Positions 57,673 to 64,000 of a DNA stretch of 64,000 bases are shown piece by piece; within the stretch, counting starts at the first letter, position 1; every line of letters begins with the position of its first letter. The notes below the pieces were generated by a model. The model had not been told where the DNA came from and searched no databases. It was given only the letters and a program-made list of their open reading frames with translations. Where the stretch lies: NCBI GenBank assembly GCA_014084085.1, contig NPFB01000039.1:144156-208155 (forward strand), read 5' to 3'. Origin of the DNA: Hondaea fermentalgiana. Lineage: Eukaryota > Sar > Bigyra > Thraustochytrida > Thraustochytriidae. The position numbers were made by a program, and so were the translations under genes.

Positions 57673-59696
57673 CCATCGCGGGATGGACGTGAACAGCCGC
57701 CCAGCCAACCAACCGCCCCTTGCTCATCTCGGACTTTAGCGTGAGAGCCCGGACGCTTGGGCGCGAGCCAGTCTTGCCGAGGAAGGAAGGGTTCGTACAC
57801 ATTCTCGCCGCCGCGTCTCGTGTCGGCGTCGCGGGCCAGGCCAGACGACACCGACGACCACCAATTGATCGATCGATTATCATCGTAAGGCTTTGCGAGT
57901 CATACCTGCTTCCTGTCCCCGAGGAATGAATGAACGACACCGAGTTTTTGAGGGCCCACCTGGACGTGATGCTCCTATGCTACCTGCTGCTGCCGCGAAT
58001 CGCGCGCGAATGAACTTAACTTCCCGGACAAGCTTTTTCTCCTTCCGCGTTCTCTTTCCAAGAACCCAAAACTACAAGCGAGCCTCGACATCTGCCACTG
58101 CACGGCCTCCATCTCCGCCTCCAACTCCACCTGCATCGTCGTCGTCGTCATTGTCCTTGTCGTCATCGCGGAGGCCGCTGTCCGCTTCCGTCCTCGCCTG
58201 CCCACGCCGTCGGCCAGCGCGATTGCAAACCTCGCAAACAAACTTTCGCAGGGCCGGCCATCCCTCCCTCTCCCTCGGCGCGTCGCGCGTCGAGCGAGGG
58301 GATGTCGAAAATTTCGTTGCTGGCTGGGCGCAAGAGCGCACGACTCGCTCGCGTTGGACCCAAGGAGCAGCAAGCAAGCCAGCAGCCAGAACGAATGGAT
58401 CAAAGAAAGAAAGGGCTCGGGCGGGCGGCCCGTGCGACGATGAGACGAAGCGCAGAGAGAAAGATGTTGCGAGGCGGCGGCGTCAGTCTCCTGGCTGCTT
58501 GGTTTGCGGAGCACGCAACGCAAGCCGCAGTCGCCATCGCTGCGCGCGCACCCACCGACCCCTGTGGCCCCTTTGCACGCACGCACGCAAGCAAGTTCAA
58601 GAACATCAGGAACAAAAAAGAAAGAAAGCGAGTTCATTCAACTCCAGGAAAAGAAACGAGCGGGAGAAAGAAACTTGTTCATCATGAGGTGGACGTCGGG
58701 CTTGCAGCTCGCTCGCTCGCCGCAGCTGGCCAACGGACGAGGCTGTGCAGGCTCCCTCCCTCCGTCTTGGCCAAGTCTCCGTCCCTTGGCCTAGAAGAAC
58801 GCAGCACTGCGCGCCGTAGCAGCCAGGAGCAGCAGTGACAGCTACGCTGCGTCCGCGACCCCTGTGCCTGCCTGGCTGCTCGCACTCACCCACTCACCCA
58901 CTCACTTAAAAAAATAACCCGCAGTCACTCACTCGCGCACTCGCCGGGCGGCCGCGCACTCACGCGCCCCCCACTCGCCGCGCACCATCCCTCCGATGCC
59001 TCCCTCGCTCCCTCCCTCCCTCGCGCTCCCCGGAAGGCTGCTGCCGCGCGCGAGGCCTGGCCGCGCCCGCGAGTCGCTCGCGACGCGCCGCCACTGCCAG
59101 GCGCAGAGCGGAAATCGGCCACGATCGATCGATGCCGTCGTCGATCGCTCGTTAACCCCTAGCGAGGAAGCAAGAGCGCGCTGTGGGAAGTGCGGTGGTA
59201 GGTTGGTTACAGTTAGTTAGTTGTGACGTGGGTGCGGGACAGACTAGCGACCAGCCCGGTGTACCGGCGGCGAGTCAAGTAGCGAGTCAACTCCGGCCGC
59301 CCTCGCCTGCTTCAAGAGGGCGGGAGCGTGCATCCTATACTATAGCCGCGCGAGGCCGTTTGGCGGGGCGGCTGCCCCGCCAGCTGCCGATGCGACTAGC
59401 CTGCAACCATTGCCTGGGCGCGCCAGCAGCGATGGGCTCTTGGCAAGCTACGGCTTTCCCTCGTCCTGGTCCTCTCGGGGTGCACAACGGAATTCTTGTG
59501 GCGCTGCTCCGCGCGCTTGGAGCAAAATTCCCAGAGTTGCGTCGCGAAGCGCCCGATCGTCCACACTGGCCGTAGCTGCGTGAACGGGCGCTTATCTTCC
59601 ACCCTTGTGTGGGGCTAGATGCTGCGGGAAGGCGCGGGGTTGTCGGGCAGGGGGGAAAGGGGAAGAAGGAAGGAGGAGCGCGCGTCGTTCGTTCAA

Positions 59697-59723
59697 TCGA
59701 TCGATCGATCGATCGATCAATCG
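59697..59723. repeat. GATC tetramer repeat
   Basis: About six units of atcg/gatc in tandem. A second, less regular block of the same word lies at 63548-63607. Confidence 0.88.
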
Positions 59724-61075
59724 CTTCGGTCGCTCCTAATGCTGGGGCTACGAGCCCTGTACGCGTCCATCCTCCAAAACTGTCCTCGACCGAGGAAAAA
59801 CGGTGTCCAAGGCGGGCTGGCACGCGTGTCCAGGACTCTGCTCTGCCCGGGAAGCGATGAGGCACGAGCAGCGGCTTCCCCTGCAACGGCGCCTGCGAGA
59901 CGCCCCAGCCGCAGGCCGGAGAGGCCTTGCGAGGAAGCCACCTGGCCAGCGACCCGTGTCCGGCGCACCCACTCACCATGGCCACTGGCCTCGCTTGCGA
60001 GTGAGCGGGCGAGCGGGCGAGCGGAGCCTCCTCCCGCCGGTCCGGTCTGCAGCGCGTCGAGCCAACCAGCCACCACCGCCACGGCCGGTCGATCGGGCGA
60101 CTCCAGGCTCGCCTCGCAGGAGAAGCAAAGGCAAGCAAGTTGGCGGAGGGAGGCCTGGGTGCATTCATGGGTACGGTGCGATGCTCGGTCGTCGCATCGA
60201 GCGCGGCGTGGAGGATGGCTAGGGGAGCCCGTTTCTTCTGACTGGAGCGTCCGCCCCGCGTTGGCGAGCGAATGAAGGAGCAACGACGAGGAGCGATTCA
60301 AGCTGCTGCTATAGAAATGCTGGGTGGGTCCGCGCAAACCCAATGCGGCCGTGGCCCGGGCCCAATTCGAGTGGCGTGGTAGGGTTTGCCATAGACGCGC
60401 TTGCTGGCAGCGCACACCCTCCACACTGCCCGCTTCCCCGCAGCCATGCAAGCATGCACTGCATGTGCACCCACTCCTCTTTAGCAAGCAACCAAGCGAG
60501 CTATTAAGCAAACGAGCAAGCAGGCCACCATGGCCAGCAACCACGCGAGCGACAGCAACACGATTAGAACTTGCAGGACCCCCTCGGTAGCCAGGCAGTG
60601 CCAGCCAGCCAGCCATGGACGGCGGCGGCTGTCATTCGGACGATGACCCGGGAGCGAGAGAGATGATCCTGCAAGGGGCGAACTAACAACAGACGCAGCC
60701 TACGATCGAAGCATTAACGTAAACTCCAGCAACAGCCAGCTGCCTGGCGCCAATGCCTAGTCAGTTATTCCCCCGCCGGATCGGCCTGACGGGCGCTCCT
60801 ACGCGGTTCCCGTCCACAATCGAAGACGACATTTGACAAGGTGCTCCGTCCGCCCAGGTTTGATTACTCCAGGCTCCCTTTCGAGGGAGGAGGGTAACGG
60901 CCACGGAAGCGCAGGGTCTTGCAAACTGCGTGACGACTCTCGGCCCGACTGGCAAGAGGGGACAAATTTGATGTGCGTCAGCCAGGCAACCGCAACGACA
61001 TCGTGGACAAGATCATTCGTGCTACGCAACCGGTAGATGAATGATGACGAAGAAAGGAATAGAATAGGCCTAATC

Positions 61076-61139
61076 GGAAGAAGAAAGAAACAGAAGAAGA
61101 AAGAAACAGCAGCTGCAGCTGACAGAAGAAGAAAGATCC
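61076..61139. repeat. 16-base purine tandem repeat around a palindrome
   Basis: Units of 16 bases (ggaagaagaaagaaac, then agaagaagaaagaaac, and again agaagaagaaagatcc) keep their spacing around one unit of different sequence (agcagctgcagctgac), which is a palindrome. Confidence 0.8.
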
Positions 61140-64000
61140 AGAAGAAGTCCGGTGCATGGCATGCAGACGGTTGGCTCTCTTGCTTCGCCTGAAAAATAGC
61201 ACATCAGAACATTCTGGCTGTTGGCAGTGGCTGCTTTTTCATACCTACCTCTACCCATGATCATACTTGCAGGCTGCCTCCAACAGGCCGAACGACAGCA
61301 AGCAGCGAGCCGACTGGTGCTGCTCGAACCAACAATGCATTTCGTGCCATGCCCATGCCATGCCAGGCTCCATCTATCCATCCAATGCCACAGAGCACCA
61401 GCACTCCCGCGCCGGCAGCCTCGCCGGCCTGTGCGGGCCTCTACGGCCGGCAGGTGTTGGGGCGCGCGCCGCATGCCCGCCAGCGCGAAGTTCGTCGCGG
61501 AGGATCGACCCGTGGACCGGGCTGGGCGCGCCTCTCCATCCACCCTTTGCTCCGCGCTTCCACCTCGCCGCCGCGGAAAATGCGCGATCACCGTCGTCAC
61601 CTGCCCAGGCAGCCTGCTGCTCGCTCGACAGGGCAGACACAGGACCAACCGACCGCAGCCGCAGCCGCTCCGGAGCCACGCGCCGGACCGGGCTCGCGAC
61701 GCGCGCCGTTCTCGGGCGAGGATCAGGCCAGAATTCGAGGCGTAATCGACCCATGGCATCGATCCATGGCATTGTTCCATGGATCGGTGAACGCAAGGCG
61801 AGCGGAAGGCGAACAGCACGTTCGCAATTGCTGCCGCGTCGTGGAGAGACAGATGGACGCAGGCCTTTTCTGCCGCCAGTGGTCACTGTGCTGCAGAGCT
61901 CAGGATCTTGAACTCGAGGAAGCAACAAAAGCCCTCGTTGCGGAACATGGATGGTACAAAAGAAAAGTGCTATGCTAAACTTGCATTTTCAAGAGGCAGT
62001 TTCCATGTTGAGAATACGTTGCCTGAAGCCTGCGCTGCTGATACGTGCGGCGTTTCTCTGCGTGCGCCGTCGCACGCAGCGAGAGAGCTTCTTTCCGCAG
62101 AGCCTCATGAATTGATGGTCTTTAGTCATAATGAGAAACGTCTTATACCTTAGTTACTTACTTACTTTCTTTCTCTCTCTCTTTCACTGGAAATTGAAAC
62201 GATGTCGTTTTCGTTTCCTCTTGATACGGTGCATACACACCACAAAGCCTCGACTATCTCTGTTTGCCTTGCTGGAGCGGCGATTCGTCTCGGGCTCCGT
62301 TCCAATCCGCTCAAGCGGTGACATTTTCCCTTCTTCGACGATCCGTGCGAGACTTTCCTGCTTCTTCCCTTGCTTCCTTCTTTCAACTGCCACCGCTGGC
62401 ACCCAGGTTCCTTCGTGGTCTTGAGTCGCGTCGAGTCGAGTCGGGTCGCGTCGAGTCGGGTCTCGCAAGCCTCACAACCGCGCGAGCCTCATATCGCTCG
62501 AGCTAACTCGCTCGCCCCGACTTACCGCTTCGTCGCCCGCTCCGCCTCGCCTAGCCTCCGTTCGCTTCGCTCGCCTCGTTCATACGAAGTCAAGTGCATT
62601 TTGATGTACATCTCCACCAGCGTCTTGAACCCGAGGGCGGCGCACGGCTGCGGCGCGGTGCGGCTCAGCTGCCAGTGAGTGGCCTGTGGCCTCAGAAACA
62701 CGAACCGCGCCGCAACAGCAAGGACCCGCGGCAGCGGCAACTGCGCGTTGCTTTGCAATGCGTTGCGCCTGTACCTGTTAGGGTCGGAGCGGCGGCTGCG
62801 CAGCGCGGAACGGCGGACGCCCAGCTGCGTCTTGGGAGCGCGCCGGCACGCTCTGCAGCTGTTCTGGCTGCCGCTTCTTGCAGCAGCCAGCTGCTGCTGC
62901 ATGTGTGCCGTCGACAGCTCGTTGGTTTCGTGCGCAAGCAGCAGCTGCAGCAGAGAGAGAGCAACGGTGCGGACCTCGAAAGACAGAGCACATCTCCTTC
63001 ACCTGCAACCTCGCGCCTTCCCGAGCCCACAGTAGCAATGGCGACCGTGCGCTCCGCAGCCCGCACAGCACGCAGTGGAGCTTCCCACACCAACGCCGCC
63101 TTCCACCATGCCCATTTGCCCCAGCTGGCTGGCTCGCAGAGTGAGTGCGTGAGCGGTGGGTGCTGGGTGTGCGAGGGGCGTGTGGGCGAGCGGGAGAGAA
63201 GAGGGAGAGCGAGTGCGGCGCGGCCCGATCGCGTGAGCGGCCGGCCAGCCCCCATGGTCAGCTGCAGCGAGTGAGTGAGCGAGTGAGTACTCAGAGCGAC
63301 CGGCCGCCCGCGGGTGCAGGTAGCAAGGGCGTTCGGGCGGCTTTTATCTGCTGCTGCGGCTACGGCTGCGGCGTCAGATTTCGTGAGAGCGGTTGGAGCC
63401 TTGCTTTCCCTCTCCGTCCAAAGATCCTTCTACCCATGCGTCGGCGGGCGACAGGCAGCGAATCGGGCAAGGGAAGTTCGAAGTATCGATCCCAGGCTAT
63501 TTGAATGAAATGGCAGCCAAGCCATGAATTGGCGAGCAAACCATAGGTCGATCGATCGATCATTCCGATTGATCAATTCCTTGATCGATCGATTGCTGGT
63601 TGATCGACCGACCATTCCAACTGCGGTCCCTGAATTGCCAGCACGTTTTTTGTGCTTGCAGACCCCATTGCCACAACAATTTCGCCATTCCATGCAGTTG
63701 CCTTCCTTGCAGGCAGCGCAGGTTTGTCGCTCGCCGCTCGCGCACGACCGACCAGAAGTCTAGAGCGCTCGATCGATCGCCTCCACCTGTCTCTCTGTCA
63801 GTCTGTCTGTCTGTATGTCTGTTGACGAAGCCCGTGATTTGGAGCGAAGTCGCCTTGCCCAGCCCGCCTCGCTTGTCATTTCCCTGCCTCCCTTCGTTCG
63901 ACAGTGCAGACAAGCGAGCCCTGGCCACTTTCATATAGTACGCCTCCAATACACAAGTCAGAAAGCGAAGCAAGCCGTGCCGCGGGGCTCGAGCCAGCAA

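Larger units (their letters stand above)
52651..64000. other. 11.3 kb gene-free, simple-repeat-rich region
   Basis: No supported gene lies here. Open frames exist, but they code Arg/Ala/Ser/Pro mixtures without family motifs and have mirror frames of the same quality. The region is full of short tandem repeats, mostly 4- or 5-base units: gcta/gatagc at 52905-52945, CT/CG at 53431-53471, ATGG at 54125-54149, GGAAA at 56422-56446, AGCT at 56584-56610, CGCCTGCC at 56848-56886, CATG at 57614-57672, GATC at 59697-59723 and 63548-63607, a 16-base purine unit at 61076-61139, and GTCGA/GTCGG at 62420-62466. It may be the regulatory region of the zinc-finger gene or a non-coding transcript. Confidence 0.65.

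Noticed and set aside
52651..64000. CRISPR array
   Set aside because: The repeats are head-to-tail without spacers, and the genome is eukaryotic.

Overview
The window is a 64 kb piece of nuclear DNA from a GC-rich, gene-dense, intron-poor eukaryote. The evidence is spliced genes with short GT-AG introns (70 to 171 bases), an ATM1-type mitochondrial ABC transporter, an actin-capping protein subunit, a PA28 proteasome activator and the flagellar transport GTPase IFT27. A flagellated protist is certain enough. A stramenopile close to the thraustochytrids is my best guess, from the compact layout, GC-rich codons and the HET/TIR-like plus kinesin-light-chain-type TPR protein, but I cannot prove it from sequence alone. 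There are two 100-base assembly gaps (28061-28160 and 42166-42265).

Layout. Positions 1-4530 hold no gene that I can support, only simple repeats. Positions 4531-52650 hold nineteen likely genes, one decayed gene and one possible hidden gene, about one gene per 2.4 kb on both strands, many in divergent or convergent pairs. In order they are: EF-hand protein (-), GlpT/SLC37-like transporter (+, 3 exons), DUF445 membrane protein (+, 2 exons), IQ/Sfi1-like protein (-), RNase H1 (+), HELLH metallopeptidase-like protein (-, 2 exons), ATM1 ABC transporter (+), PDZ/zinc-binding protein (-), single-pass membrane protein (+), C2/EF-hand/SPRY protein (-), acidic type I membrane protein (+), membrane-anchored TTL-like protein (-), HET/TIR-like TPR protein (+), alpha/beta hydrolase (+), nuclease-kinase relic (+), coiled-coil protein (-), PA28 (+), CapZ beta (+), nitronate monooxygenase-like protein (-), IFT27 (+, 3 exons) and C2H2 zinc-finger protein (-). 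Positions 52651-64000 form an 11.3 kb gene-free stretch full of 2- to 16-base tandem repeats, directly upstream of the zinc-finger gene.

The genes do not form one pathway, as expected for a eukaryotic locus. The most interesting points are: (a) short tandem repeats just upstream of many start codons, with a different repeat at each gene; (b) a HET/TIR-like domain fused to about seventeen TPRs, an architecture like an immune sensor; (c) a nuclease-kinase (Crinkler-like) gene whose nuclease part is fully open while its kinase part carries five in-frame stops, each one C-to-T change away from a sense codon; (d) a convergent pair made of a probably lumen-facing, degenerate tubulin-tyrosine-ligase-like protein and a very acidic secretory-pathway membrane protein; (e) a nitronate monooxygenase-like enzyme that lacks the usual active-site histidine.
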